DNA of 64,000 nucleotides from VXYL01 sp965200375 (GCA_965200375.1 OZ241353.1:2790001-2854000), one strand, 5' to 3'; counted from the first letter of the stretch, positions 1 to 8,648 are shown. Notes: generated by a model from the letters alone, not told the origin. Program-made: numbers and translations.

Positions 1-75
1 ACCGGCTCGCCGCTCACTGTCCGCTCTGGATTGCATCTTTCACGTTCGCCGCAGGTGGCGAACGGTCTCGACTTC

Positions 76-93
76 TCGTACATTTGTGTACGA
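76..93. promoter_or_regulatory. Inverted repeat in the gene-free first 282 bases
   Basis: The first 282 bases hold no gene I can support. The clearest structure is a perfect 7-base inverted repeat, TCGTACA (76-82) and TGTACGA (87-93), around TTTG. It lies about 190 bases upstream of the truncated LuxR-like gene. It could be an operator for a dimeric regulator, but nothing in the window identifies the partner. Confidence 0.3.
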
Positions 94-282
94 AGCCATT
101 GCGCGGGCGTCCGCTGGTCGGGCTGCCTGCCGAATACAAAAGCCGCGTTCAGACCGGGCGTGGGGTCGCTCCCCGAGCCTCGGCGAATAGGCAGGGGATT
201 CTCGCGTCTCGCGTGATGGCTTCGTGGCCCGGCACTGCCGGACGGGTTGCTGCGAACGCAACGACGGATTGGCGGCTCGCCG

Positions 283-921
283 ATGTCCTCCACCCGCGGA
301 TTCGATGCCGACACCGCGAGCCGCTGGGCCGATCCCTTCGACGCCATCGTCGCCGCCCTGCACGAGGCGGCGCTGGACGAGGGCCGCTGGCCCCGGGCGC
401 TGGCGCTGGTGGACGCGGCCTGCGGGATGCACGGCAGCTACCTGGCCGTGGTGGCCGAGAACGGGAGCGCGCCGCCGCGCCTGCTGGAAGGCCGGTTCTA
501 CAGCCACGGGGCGCGCTGCCACCCGCTGGAGCAGGACTACCTGGGCTATTTCGACACCGACGAACGGATCCCCCGCCTGATGCTGCTGCCGGCGGGCTCG
601 ATGCTCGCCAACGCGGATCTGTACGCCCCCGAAGAGCGGCGGGCATCCCGCACCTTCAACGAGCACCTGCCGCGTTGGGATGCCGTCAACCAGCTGAACG
701 TCCGTCTGCCAGCGCTCGCGGGCCGGCACACGCTGTGGATGCCCACCCGCGGTCGGCGCCAAGGCGGCTGGCGACCGTCCCAGCTGCGTCTGCTCCGCCG
801 CCTGCTGCCGCACATCGGGCAGACGGTTCGGGTGCGCCAGGCGCTGGCCTCCGGCCGCGCGCCCGATCGGCAGCCGCTAGCGACCGCAACCCTCAGTCCA
901 ACGCCGCCAAACGCGCCATGA
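283..921 (+). pseudogene. Truncated LuxR-type regulator, sensory half only
   Basis: The 212-residue product resembles the N-terminal half of large LuxR-type regulators: an opening like FDAIVAALHEAALDEGRW, then a PAS-like region, then a run ending LLRRLLPHIGQTVRVRQAL. In that family a second PAS-like segment and a C-terminal LuxR helix-turn-helix follow. Here the frame stops about 25 residues after the helix, with a Pro/Thr/Ala-rich tail, so no DNA-binding domain is encoded. The ATG at 283 is chosen over the upstream frame opening at 247 because the family similarity begins there. The 3' end overlaps the end of the convergent DUF4143 gene, which suggests that an insertion or deletion at that junction removed the rest. 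A free sensory-domain protein is the alternative. The family assignment comes from motif memory. Confidence 0.55.
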
Positions 922-2062
922 GCGCCGGCAAGGGGATCGCGAGCGTGTCCGCGCTCAAGGGAAACGTCTCGCTGCCGGAGTGGACGACGAAGCGTTCGCT
1001 GGCCTCCACGTCCGCAGCCGCCAGGAAGAAGCCCTTGCCGATGCGGGGCGCCGAAGACAGCTTGATCTCGATGGCCCAGCGCTCTCGGTTCGGCAGCAGC
1101 AGCAGCAGATCGATCTCGGCGCCGGCTCGCGTCCGATAGAAGCAGGCATCCGTGCCGAAGGGCGCTGCGGCGAGCAGGTTTTCGATCGCGAAGCCCTCCC
1201 AGCTGGCGCCGACCACGGGATGGGACAGGAGCTCGTCGTAGGACCCGAGGCCGAGCAGCGAGTGGAGTACGCCGCTGTCGCGGATGTACACCTTGGGCGT
1301 CTTCACCAGGCGCTTGCCCACGTTCACGAAATACGGGGGCAGTCGCCGCACCAGCATCAGATCCGCAAGCAGGTCGATGTAGCGCACGACCGCTGGCGTG
1401 GAGGCGCCGAGGCTGCGGGCCAGGTCGGCAGCGTTCAGCAATCCGCCTTGGTAGTGGCCGAGCATCGTCCACAGCCGGCGCAACGTGTGCGCCGGGACCC
1501 GCGCGCCGAACTGCGGGATGTCGCGCTCCAAGTAGGTGCGGATGAAGCTGAGCCGCCAACGGCCGCTGGCGGAGTCGCTAGGGGAGTTGAAGGCGTCTGG
1601 GAAGCCGCCGCGCAGCCAAAGCCGGCCTTGAGCGGAGGCCTCGACTTCAAGCATGGTGAGCCCTGGCAGTTCGTCGTAGACGACGCGCCCCGCCAGGGAC
1701 TCGGCGGATTGCCGCAGCAGGGCATCGGAGGCGGAGCCAAGCAGCAGGAACTGGCCTGTGCGCTGGCCGTCGCGGCGGCGGAGGTCGATCTGCCCACGCA
1801 GGACCTGGAACAATCCTGGCGCTCTCTGCACCTCGTCGAGCACCACCAGCCTGCCCGCTTGAGCGGCGAGGTAGCGAGCCGGATCGGCCAGGCGGGTGCT
1901 GTCGGCGGGGTCCTCCAAGTCGACGTAGAGACAGTTCGCCACGTCGCGAGCGACCTCCTTGGCAAGTGTGGTCTTTCCTACTTGGCGCGGGCCGAGCAGC
2001 ACCACGGCTGGCGCCTCGGCAAGGCTGCGGAGAACGCGGCGTTTGGCATCACGTTCGATCAT
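893..2062 (-). CDS. AAA family ATPase with DUF4143 domain
   Basis: The 389-residue product has a Walker A motif GPRQVGKTT near the N-terminus, a Walker B-like VVLDEVQRAPGLF, a sensor-like LLLGSAS, and a C-terminal nuclease-like half with AEIDLLLLLPNRERWAIEIK, the usual AAA_14 plus DUF4143 layout. The family is widespread and its role is poorly known; the C-terminal fold resembles restriction-type nucleases. The ATG at 2062 is preferred to earlier in-frame starts because MIERDAKRRVL is the usual family opening. A long palindrome sits directly upstream, which suggests self-regulation. A second, divergent family member is at 61773-62933. The gene converges on the truncated LuxR-like gene and overlaps its 3' end by 29 bases. 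Confidence 0.88.
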   Translation of the reverse strand: MIERDAKRRVLRSLAEAPAVVLLGPRQVGKTTLAKEVARDVANCLYVDLEDPADSTRLADPARYLAAQAGRLVVLDEVQRAPGLFQVLRGQIDLRRRDGQRTGQFLLLGSASDALLRQSAESLAGRVVYDELPGLTMLEVEASAQGRLWLRGGFPDAFNSPSDSASGRWRLSFIRTYLERDIPQFGARVPAHTLRRLWTMLGHYQGGLLNAADLARSLGASTPAVVRYIDLLADLMLVRRLPPYFVNVGKRLVKTPKVYIRDSGVLHSLLGLGSYDELLSHPVVGASWEGFAIENLLAAAPFGTDACFYRTRAGAEIDLLLLLPNRERWAIEIKLSSAPRIGKGFFLAAADVEASERFVVHSGSETFPLSADTLAIPLPALMARLAALD

Positions 2063-2099
2063 CCTTGCTAATTTAACGCATGGCGTTTGATTAGCAAGG
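2063..2099. promoter_or_regulatory. Operator-like palindrome at the DUF4143 gene start
   Basis: CCTTGCTAA (2063-2071) and TTAGCAAGG (2091-2099) are perfect 9-base arms, with further pairing inside (AACGC at 2075-2079, GCGTT at 2083-2087). The left arm touches the start codon of the ATPase gene on the minus strand, so a bound dimer, or a hairpin in the 5' leader, would cover its ribosome-binding region. Autoregulation is an inference from position and symmetry. Confidence 0.6.
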
Positions 2100-2235
2100 A
2101 GGTGAGCGAGCCGCCGCTCCCTTCGCGGCCTCCCTTCCATGCCTTCCCTGTGCGTCCCTGCGTTGCTGGTTTGCCGCAGCGTCGGCGCATAGAATGAGCC
2201 GTGTCGTTCGATTGGGCAGGCCGTACGGAGGGACC

Positions 2236-2694
2236 ATGGAGGATGCCGTCGAAGCAGCCGCACCTGAGGGGGTGGCGAGCGCCGCGCGCGTGGAGAAGAC
2301 GGACGCCGAGTGGCGCAGCCAGCTGACGTCGGCGGAATACAAGATCACCCGTCGCGCCGGCACGGAGCGCGCCTTCACCGGCGAGTACTGGCAGACCAAG
2401 ACGCCCGGCGCCTACAACTGCCGCTGCTGCGATGCGCCGCTGTTCCACTCGGACGAGAAGTACGATTCCGGCACCGGCTGGCCGAGCTTCACCGCGCCGG
2501 TGGCCGAGGGGGTGGTGGCCACCAAGGCGGACCGGTCCCTGTTCATGGTGCGCACGGAGGTGCTGTGCGCCCGCTGCGACGCCCACCTCGGCCACGTCTT
2601 CCCGGATGGCCCGGAACCCACCGGCTTGCGCTACTGCCTGAACTCGGCGTCCCTCAAGCTGCGCCCGGAGGGCGGCGCAGAAGGCGGCGACTGA
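2236..2694 (+). CDS. msrB: Peptide methionine (R)-S-oxide reductase MsrB
   Basis: The 152-residue protein reduces the R epimer of methionine sulfoxide in proteins. Visible signatures are the SDEKYDSGTGWPSF block, two zinc-binding CxxC pairs (CRCC and CARC), the GHVFPDGPEPTGLRYC run, and the catalytic Cys in RYCLNSASL. The ATG at 2236 is chosen over an in-frame start at 2194 because GGAGGG sits just before it and the family starts near this point. There is no signal peptide, so it should act in the cytoplasm. It is a single-gene unit between two minus-strand groups. Confidence 0.95.
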   Translation: MEDAVEAAAPEGVASAARVEKTDAEWRSQLTSAEYKITRRAGTERAFTGEYWQTKTPGAYNCRCCDAPLFHSDEKYDSGTGWPSFTAPVAEGVVATKADRSLFMVRTEVLCARCDAHLGHVFPDGPEPTGLRYCLNSASLKLRPEGGAEGGD

Positions 2695-2733
2695 ACTCCG
2701 CTGGCGTCTCGGCGGTACGCTGTCCGGACGGAC

Positions 2734-4401
2734 TTAGAAGCCCACCGCCGCGCCTTCCTTGCGGTGGTCCGAGGCGGCGCAGTAGCCTCCGGTCGGCAGC
2801 CGGTAGACAAGCTGGGCGCCGCCGAAGGTGCCGTGGGGCGCGCCGATGGCGACGTCGTGGCCCCGGGCGGCCAGGTCGCTGGCAACGCCAGGGTCGTAGC
2901 CGTCTTCGAGCAGCAGCCGGAAGTCCGGCGTCACGTGCCAGCGCGGCGCATCCGCGGCGGCCTGGGGGTTCTCGCCGTGGTCGAAGATGCGGCTCACCAT
3001 CTGCACGTGGCCCTGGTGCTGCATGTGGCCGCCCATGACGCCGAAGCCCAGGAGCGGGGCGCCGGCCCGCGTCACGAAGCCGGGGATGATGGTGTGGTAG
3101 GGGCGCTTGCCCGGCGCCACGCGATTGGGGTGGCCGGGCGCGAGGGAGAAGCCGGCGCCGCGGTTCTGCAGGGCGATGCCGGTGCCTGGCACGACGACGC
3201 CGCTGCCGAAGCCCATGTAGTTGGATTGGATGAAGGAGACCATCATGCCGGCCGCGTCGGCGGCGGCTAGGTACACGGTGTCCTGGCTGCCGGGCAGCGC
3301 CGCCGGCGGCAGCGTCCCGGCCCGGCGCCCGATGCCCGCCGCGGCTCGGCGAATCGCCTCCGGCGCCAGCAGCTCGGCTGGTGCCATCAACATAGCCTCG
3401 GGATCCGCGAAGTGGTCGAAGGCGGCGCGAATGGCGATCTTCATCGCCTCGACTTGCAGGTGGGTCCAGTCGGCGCTCCCCGGCGCGAAGGCCCGGACGT
3501 CGCGTTCGGCGAGGATGGCAAGGGCGATCTGGGCAGCGAGACCCTGGCCGTTGGGCGGCAGCTCGGCCACCTCGACGCTCCGGTAGGGCTGCACGACCGG
3601 TGCCACCCACTCGGCTTCGTGGGCTGCCAGATCCGCGGCCCGCAGGCCGCCCCCGGCGGCCCGGGCGGCCTGGTCGATGGCGGTCGCCAAGGCGCCGCGG
3701 TAGAACGTCTCGCCTTCGGTTCTCGCGATCTCGGCAAGCGTGTCCGCCAAGGCCCGGTTGACGAACAGCGTCCCCGGGCGCGGCGCCCGGCCGGCCGGCA
3801 GAAAGTGGGCGCGGAAGTTCGGGAACGCCGCATAGGTCGCTTCCGCCCGCCGCCACGCCGCCGCGGTTTCGTGGCCGACGTGGAAGCCGTCCCGGGCGTA
3901 GCGGATGGCTGGCTCGAACAGATCGCCGAAGGCCAGGCGCCCGAAGCGCCGGGACAGCGCCTGCCAGGCGCTGACGGCGCCGGGAACGGTCACGGACTCC
4001 CAGCCCAGCACCGGCATGGTCCGGCGGCCTGCGAACCGGGCCGCATCCCAGGCGGCCGGCGACCTCCCGGAAGCGTTCAGACCGATCAAGCGCTGCTCGG
4101 CCGGCGCCCAGACCATCGCAAAGGCGTCGCTGCCGACGCCGTTGCTGCAGGGCTCCACGACCGTCAGCGCGAGCGCCGCGGCGAGCGCCGCGTCCACCGC
4201 GTTGCCGCCTTGCCGCAGCATCGCAAGGCCAGCGCTGGCGGCCAGCGGCTGCGACGTGGCCACCACGTTGCGCGCCAGCACCGGCGCCCGACGGGACGGA
4301 TACGGAAAGGTCCAGCCGAACGGCGCCTCGTTGCCGGGGTCTGGCGTCAACGTGCCGCATCCTGCGGCATACGCGCCGCATCCTGCGTCAACGCGCCGCA
4401 T
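2734..4401 (-). CDS. ggt: Gamma-glutamyltransferase family protein
   Basis: The roughly 555-residue protein belongs to the Ntn-hydrolase gamma-glutamyltransferases, which cleave or transfer gamma-glutamyl groups from glutathione and related amides. The N-terminal VVATSQPLAASAGL block and GGNAVDAALAAALAL are typical. The self-cleavage and catalytic Thr is in GSQDTVYLAAAD at about residue 375, followed by SFIQSNYMGFGSG. I see no convincing signal peptide. The start is uncertain: the ATG at 4401 lies inside a repeat array, and an in-frame TTG at 4350 just outside the array matches the family start better. The upstream spermidine-synthase-like gene ends within the same array seven bases away, so the two are probably co-transcribed. 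Confidence 0.88.
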   Translation of the reverse strand: MRRVDAGCGAYAAGCGTLTPDPGNEAPFGWTFPYPSRRAPVLARNVVATSQPLAASAGLAMLRQGGNAVDAALAAALALTVVEPCSNGVGSDAFAMVWAPAEQRLIGLNASGRSPAAWDAARFAGRRTMPVLGWESVTVPGAVSAWQALSRRFGRLAFGDLFEPAIRYARDGFHVGHETAAAWRRAEATYAAFPNFRAHFLPAGRAPRPGTLFVNRALADTLAEIARTEGETFYRGALATAIDQAARAAGGGLRAADLAAHEAEWVAPVVQPYRSVEVAELPPNGQGLAAQIALAILAERDVRAFAPGSADWTHLQVEAMKIAIRAAFDHFADPEAMLMAPAELLAPEAIRRAAAGIGRRAGTLPPAALPGSQDTVYLAAADAAGMMVSFIQSNYMGFGSGVVVPGTGIALQNRGAGFSLAPGHPNRVAPGKRPYHTIIPGFVTRAGAPLLGFGVMGGHMQHQGHVQMVSRIFDHGENPQAAADAPRWHVTPDFRLLLEDGYDPGVASDLAARGHDVAIGAPHGTFGGAQLVYRLPTGGYCAASDHRKEGAAVGF

Positions 4402-4446
4402 CCTGCGTCAACGCGCCGCATCCTGCGGCATACGCGCCGCATCCTG
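4345..4446. repeat. Short tandem hairpin repeat at a gene junction
   Basis: About four and a half copies of a 20-21 base unit built on CGCCGCATCCTGCGTCAACG, alternating with a CGGCATACG variant. Some units contain GCCGCA-TCC-TGCGGC, a perfect 6-base hairpin. The array provides the stop codon and last residues of the upstream spermidine-synthase-like gene and the first ATG of the gamma-glutamyltransferase gene, so copy-number change would alter both protein ends. Confidence 0.85.
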
Positions 4447-5340
4447 AAGCAGGTTGGCCGGCGCGTACTGGTCCGTGAGCGGGCGGGCGGCCGTGTTCCA
4501 GTCCACGGCGGTGGCCGCGGCGAGCAGCGCAGGGTAGCTGTCGATGGGCACGCCGTAGGCTGCCAGCGGCGCCCGCCACGCCGCGGCATTGGCTTCGAGC
4601 ACGGCCGTCGGTGGCAGCGGTCCGTTGGCGGCCAGCACGATGCGATTGCCGCTGCCGGGGGCCTTGAAGTTGAAGAACGTGCCGAACACCGCCTGGTAGG
4701 TGGCGGATTCGTGGTGGTACAGGCGGGATGCGGAGAAGGTATTGGCCGCCACCACGCCGCCGCCGCCGAGCAGCCCGCGCACCTCGGCGAGGAACTCCCG
4801 GGTCAGCAGATGCTCGGGGATGTAGTCGCCGCCGTAGGCATCGAGGAGCACCGCGTGGTAGCGGTCGTTCCGGGCCAGGGCGCGCTTGACGAACACCCTG
4901 GCGTCCGCCACCACCACCCGCAGCCGAGCGGTGGCGGCGAAACCGAAGTAGCGCTCCGCCACGGCCACTACCGCCGGGTCGATCTCCACCACGTCTATGG
5001 CCGCTTCCGGCAGCAGCGCCGCCAGCGCCGCCGGCAACGTGCCGCCGCCAAGCCCGGCGACCAGGATGCGCTCCGGCGCCGGCTCGAGCAGCAGCAGCGC
5101 CATCATCATGCGCGTGTACGCGAACACCATGCGTCGGCCGTCTTCCGGGTCGACGCAGGACTGATTGCGCGTCTGCCGCCGCACGGAGAAGCGCAGGCAA
5201 AGCCGCGTCGGCTCGCGCACCACCAGGATGTTCTGGTAGAGCGACTGCTCCCGGTGCAGCACCGTCCCGGTGCCGAGGCTCGGCAGGGCCGTCGCGGCGA
5301 GCGCCGCCGCTGCGGCCAGCGGCGCCAGGCGGCGCTTCAT
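4408..5340 (-). CDS. Spermidine synthase-like methyltransferase-fold protein
   Basis: The 310-residue product has the Rossmann fold of the polyamine synthase family: ILVAGLGGGTLPAALAALLP as the nucleotide-binding loop, IDVVEIDPAVVAVAERYFGF, and DARVFV followed by DAYGGDYIPEHLLTREFL. An N-terminal stretch MKRRLAPLAAAAALAATALPSLG looks like a signal peptide or anchor. The start ATG at 5340 overlaps the stop of the upstream membrane protein (ATGA), so the pair is translationally coupled. In many bacteria the same two modules form one membrane-bound fusion protein of unknown substrate. The last residues (LLQDAARMPQDAAR) come from the tandem repeat and are unlikely to matter. True spermidine synthesis is not assured. 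Confidence 0.85.
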   Translation of the reverse strand: MKRRLAPLAAAAALAATALPSLGTGTVLHREQSLYQNILVVREPTRLCLRFSVRRQTRNQSCVDPEDGRRMVFAYTRMMMALLLLEPAPERILVAGLGGGTLPAALAALLPEAAIDVVEIDPAVVAVAERYFGFAATARLRVVVADARVFVKRALARNDRYHAVLLDAYGGDYIPEHLLTREFLAEVRGLLGGGGVVAANTFSASRLYHHESATYQAVFGTFFNFKAPGSGNRIVLAANGPLPPTAVLEANAAAWRAPLAAYGVPIDSYPALLAAATAVDWNTAARPLTDQYAPANLLQDAARMPQDAAR

Positions 5341-6020
5341 GCAGGGCCGCTCGGTCGGCGCGGTTCGGCGACCACGGCCGCGACCCCCAGCAGCGCGAGC
5401 AGGCCGGCAAGGCCCGCCACGATGGCGTGGATGTCGAACCACAGCACGAAGTAGAAGCTGGTTGCCAGGGTGCCGGCGGCGCTGCCCAGCGTGGAGACGA
5501 AGTAGAGGCCGCCGGCGACCCGCCCGGAGCGTTCACGGTTCGGCACCAGCAACCGCACCGCGTAGGGCGAGATAGCGCCGAGCACCACCGTTGGCGCGAC
5601 GAACAGCGCCAGCGACGCCACTAGGCTGCCGTAGCGCGGGTCTTCGACGCGCTCGAAGGTCCAGGCCATGATCGGCCCGGCGGCGGCCAAGAGTGGGTAG
5701 AGCACGCCGGCGCCGACGAGAAAGATGAACCCGAAGCGCCGCAGCGAAGGTGCCCGCAGCGACCAGGCGCCGCCGGCCAGGTAGCCGAGCGCGAGGGACA
5801 GCATGAACACCGCAATGACGCTGCCCCAGACGTGGATGCTGCCGCCGAACCACGGTGCCAGGATGCGTCCGCCGAGCATTTCCAAGGCCATGACGGCGAA
5901 CCCGCCGCCGAAGGCGAGGCCGTTGACCACCAGCGTCGGGGCGCCGCGGTCCGCGGCGGCGTCTCGGGAACTGGCGGGATCGCCGGCGGCCTGGCTCGCC
6001 GTGGCGCGGTCCTCCTTCAC
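5337..6020 (-). CDS. Membrane module of a split spermidine-synthase-type protein
   Basis: The 227-residue, highly hydrophobic protein has about six to seven transmembrane segments, with motifs ALEMLGGRILAPWFGGSI and SPYAVRLLVPNRERSGRVAG that mark the membrane half of fused transporter/spermidine-synthase proteins. The soluble half is the next gene, coupled through an ATGA overlap. The proposed GTG start at 6020 has GAGG about 8 bases upstream. It lies 29 bases after the mandelate-racemase-like gene, so the three form one transcription unit with the gamma-glutamyltransferase. Function is unknown; a role in export or modification of a small solute is only a guess. Confidence 0.8.
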   Translation of the reverse strand: MKEDRATASQAAGDPASSRDAAADRGAPTLVVNGLAFGGGFAVMALEMLGGRILAPWFGGSIHVWGSVIAVFMLSLALGYLAGGAWSLRAPSLRRFGFIFLVGAGVLYPLLAAAGPIMAWTFERVEDPRYGSLVASLALFVAPTVVLGAISPYAVRLLVPNRERSGRVAGGLYFVSTLGSAAGTLATSFYFVLWFDIHAIVAGLAGLLALLGVAAVVAEPRRPSGPA

Positions 6021-6049
6021 GGTGCTGCCTCGCCGGCGACGACGCGCGT

Positions 6050-7228
6050 CTAGCGCGGCGGATACTTGGCGAGCGCGGCTTCGTTCGGTTCGGTCCCCCA
6101 GCCTGGCGTATCCGGCAGGTGCAGGTGGCTGTCGCGGATGTCCGGCGCCACGGTGAACAGCTCGGCATCCCGGGGCACCCGGTCGATGTCCGTCTCCATG
6201 ATGCGCAGGTTCGGCGTGGCGGCGCAGAAGTGGGCGCTCATCATCGACGACAGATGGCCGTAGTAGTTGTGCGGCGCCACGTTCACTTGGTGGGCGGCGG
6301 CGGTGGCGGCGATCTTCGTGGACTGCCAGACGCCGTTCCACACCGCATCGATGATGGCGACGTCCATCGCCCGCAGGCGGAAGTAGGGCAGGAAGGCGGG
6401 CAACGTGAGCAGGGATTCGCAGGAGGCGACGGCGTGGGGGCTCATGGCGCGGACGTCCGCCAGCGCTTCCGGATGTTCGGTGTCGATTTCCACCCAGAAG
6501 AGGTCGAAGTCCTCCAGGGCGCGCAGGATGCGTCGGTAGCCCTCGGGGGTGGCGTTGTAGTTGAGGTCGAGCAGGATGTCCATGTCGTCGCCAGCGCCTT
6601 CGCGGAAGGCGTCCAGGTGGCGGCGCAGTTCGCGGACGATGCGCCTCTCGGCATTGCGATCCGGCGCGAAGGGGCCGCCGAAGCCGGGCGCCCAGCCGCG
6701 CACGCGCCCGCCGCTCTCCACGGCGCTGAAGTCGAAGATGTTGGTCTTGAGGCCGGTGAAGCCGCGCTCGCGCACTTCTTGGCCGAGCGCCCGCACGTCG
6801 TCCAGCGTGCGCACCGCGGGCGGGTAGAAGTCCGGGCGGCTGATGCGCCAGGTGCCGCAATGGGACCAGTACACGCGCACCGCGTCGCGCACCTTGCCGC
6901 CGAGCAGGTCGTAGCAGGGTACGCCCAGGGTCTTCGCCTTGGCGTCCAGGAGCGCGTTCTCGATGGCGCCGATGCCCATGGCCATGACGCCGGACATGGA
7001 CTGTCGGGCCCGGGCGTGCAGCCGGGCGTAGACGCGCTCGATGTCGTGGACGCGCTCGCCGAGCACCATCGGCGCGAGCTTCTCGACAACCGCGGTGACG
7101 CCGATGGCGCCCTGGTGTTCGTCGTACTCGCTCCAACCCGCCAGGCCGTCTTCGGTGACCAGCTTGACGAAGTGGTAGTTGCGCCAGCCGGCGTCGCAGT
7201 GTCGCGTTTCTATCGAGCGCACGCGCAT
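6050..7228 (-). CDS. Mandelate racemase/muconate lactonizing enzyme family protein
   Basis: The 392-residue protein belongs to the enolase superfamily, which abstracts a proton alpha to a carboxylate with Mg2+ help. The acid/base Lys is in GFTGLKTNIF, metal ligands are in DILLDLNYN, WVEIDTEHP and ASCESLL, and a late His is in VNVAPHNYYGHL. The sequence is closest in feel to sugar-acid dehydratases of the MR subgroup, but substrate cannot be told. The ATG at 7228 begins MRVRSIETRHCDAGWRNYHF, a normal family start. It is the first gene of the minus-strand group that continues to the gamma-glutamyltransferase. Confidence 0.9.
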   Translation of the reverse strand: MRVRSIETRHCDAGWRNYHFVKLVTEDGLAGWSEYDEHQGAIGVTAVVEKLAPMVLGERVHDIERVYARLHARARQSMSGVMAMGIGAIENALLDAKAKTLGVPCYDLLGGKVRDAVRVYWSHCGTWRISRPDFYPPAVRTLDDVRALGQEVRERGFTGLKTNIFDFSAVESGGRVRGWAPGFGGPFAPDRNAERRIVRELRRHLDAFREGAGDDMDILLDLNYNATPEGYRRILRALEDFDLFWVEIDTEHPEALADVRAMSPHAVASCESLLTLPAFLPYFRLRAMDVAIIDAVWNGVWQSTKIAATAAAHQVNVAPHNYYGHLSSMMSAHFCAATPNLRIMETDIDRVPRDAELFTVAPDIRDSHLHLPDTPGWGTEPNEAALAKYPPR

Positions 7229-7315
7229 GGGGCCGTCCTCAAAGCTGTTGGCGTTGTTGGGCAGGCAGGATATGCGGTAGGCGCCTTGGACGCCACGCGC
7301 GCCGCCGCGGCTGGC

Positions 7316-8602
7316 TCAGCCGCCTGCCGCGGCGCTGCTGCGGGCCGCGGGCGGCAGGTGCGGAGCGCCGGCCGCCACCGGACCTGGGGCGGGCGCCGGC
7401 AGCTCGAACGCGAACAGGCTGCCTTGGCCGAGCGCGCTCGACACCTGCAAGCGCGTACCGTGGCGGCGCAGAATGTGCTTGACGATGGCGAGCCCGAGGC
7501 CGGTGCCGCCGCGCACCCGGCTCTTGGCGGGGTCCACCCGAAAGAAGCGCTCCGTGAGGCGCGAAATGTGCTCCGGCGGAATGCCGAGGCCGTGATCCTC
7601 CACCTCGAAGCGGGGCCCGCCCTGGCCCTGCCGCCAGCGCACGTTGACCACGCCGCCGTCCGGACTGTAGCGGATGGCGTTGGCGATGAGATTGAAGCAG
7701 GCGCTGTGCAGCTCGCCGGGCACGGCGTTGGCGGGCAGCGCCGGATCCGCGTCCAGCACGATGTCGTGCTGCGGCGTCGCCAGCTGACGCGCCTCGGCGA
7801 GCACCGAGTTCAGCATCACCGCGGCGTTCACCGCTTCCATGTCGCCTCGGCCCGGCATGGGCGAGGACTCGAGCCGCGTCAGCGTCAGCAGGTCCTCCAC
7901 CAGCGCCTTCATCCGATCCGCCGGGGCGCGCAGGCGCCCGAGCAGTCGGCGCAGGGTTTCCTGGTCGATGTCGTCGTCTTCGAGGGCTTCCAGGTAGCCG
8001 ATGATGACCGTCAGGGGCGTACGCAGTTCGTGGGAGACGTTGGCGATGAAGTCCTGGCGCATGGTAAGCAGGCGGTCCAGCATCGTCACGTCGCGGATGA
8101 GGATGATGGAGCGGTTGTCGTCCACCACCAGGTGGCGCAGCTCGAGCCGCCGGGCGTCGTCGACGGGCGACGGCATCTCGGCGATGCCGTCCTCGGCGTC
8201 CCCGCGCACCAGCGCGGCGATGGACGGATCCCGCAGCAGCTCGGTGAGGTTGCGGCGACGGTCGCGTCGGGCGAGGCCGAGCAGCTGGCCGGCGCCCTGG
8301 TTGATGGCTTCGATGGCGCCGTCCCGGCGCAGCACGATCCAGCCGTCCGGGATGGAGTTCAACGTGCCGTGCAGCCAGCGCAGCTCCGCCACCAGCCGCG
8401 ACGTGCGCCGGCGGGACCGGCGCAAGGTGGCGAACAGCCGCTCCGCGGTGCCTTGCCACGGCGACCAGCGCAGCCGCGGCGGCGCCAGCGGCGCCGCGGC
8501 CCAGCGGCCGAGGGCCCAGCGGTCCGCGACGCTCAGGAGCATCGGCACTGCGAGCGCCGCCACCAGGCCCCACGCCAAGCTGCCGAGCACCGCGCCGGCC
8601 AC
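7316..8602 (-). CDS. phoR: Phosphate regulon sensor histidine kinase PhoR
   Basis: The protein has one or two N-terminal membrane segments (around GSLAWGLVAALAVPMLL), a PAS domain (SIPDGWIVLRRDGAIEAINQ), the H-box FIANVSHELRTPL, an N-box NLIANAIRYSPDGG, and ATP-lid motifs DHGLGIPPE and GGTGLGLAIVK. It pairs with PhoB, encoded upstream on the same strand, to sense phosphate limitation. The start is unclear. The frame is open upstream through the adjacent 160-base repeat, whose ATG at 8788 would add 62 residues, mostly repeat-encoded and low in plausibility. The GTG at 8602 is my choice because it gives a normal PhoR opening. The native start may have been lost when the repeats inserted between phoB and phoR. 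Confidence 0.93.
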   Translation of the reverse strand: MAGAVLGSLAWGLVAALAVPMLLSVADRWALGRWAAAPLAPPRLRWSPWQGTAERLFATLRRSRRRTSRLVAELRWLHGTLNSIPDGWIVLRRDGAIEAINQGAGQLLGLARRDRRRNLTELLRDPSIAALVRGDAEDGIAEMPSPVDDARRLELRHLVVDDNRSIILIRDVTMLDRLLTMRQDFIANVSHELRTPLTVIIGYLEALEDDDIDQETLRRLLGRLRAPADRMKALVEDLLTLTRLESSPMPGRGDMEAVNAAVMLNSVLAEARQLATPQHDIVLDADPALPANAVPGELHSACFNLIANAIRYSPDGGVVNVRWRQGQGGPRFEVEDHGLGIPPEHISRLTERFFRVDPAKSRVRGGTGLGLAIVKHILRRHGTRLQVSSALGQGSLFAFELPAPAPGPVAAGAPHLPPAARSSAAAGG

Positions 8603-8648
8603 CGCCCCGGCACCGAGGCTCGCGAGGCCCCGCGCAACTGTCGCGCCC

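Noticed and set aside
4408..4450. Functional meaning of the repeated QDAA tail of the spermidine-synthase-like protein
   Set aside because: The residues come from read-through of the tandem DNA repeat and are not part of the conserved domain.
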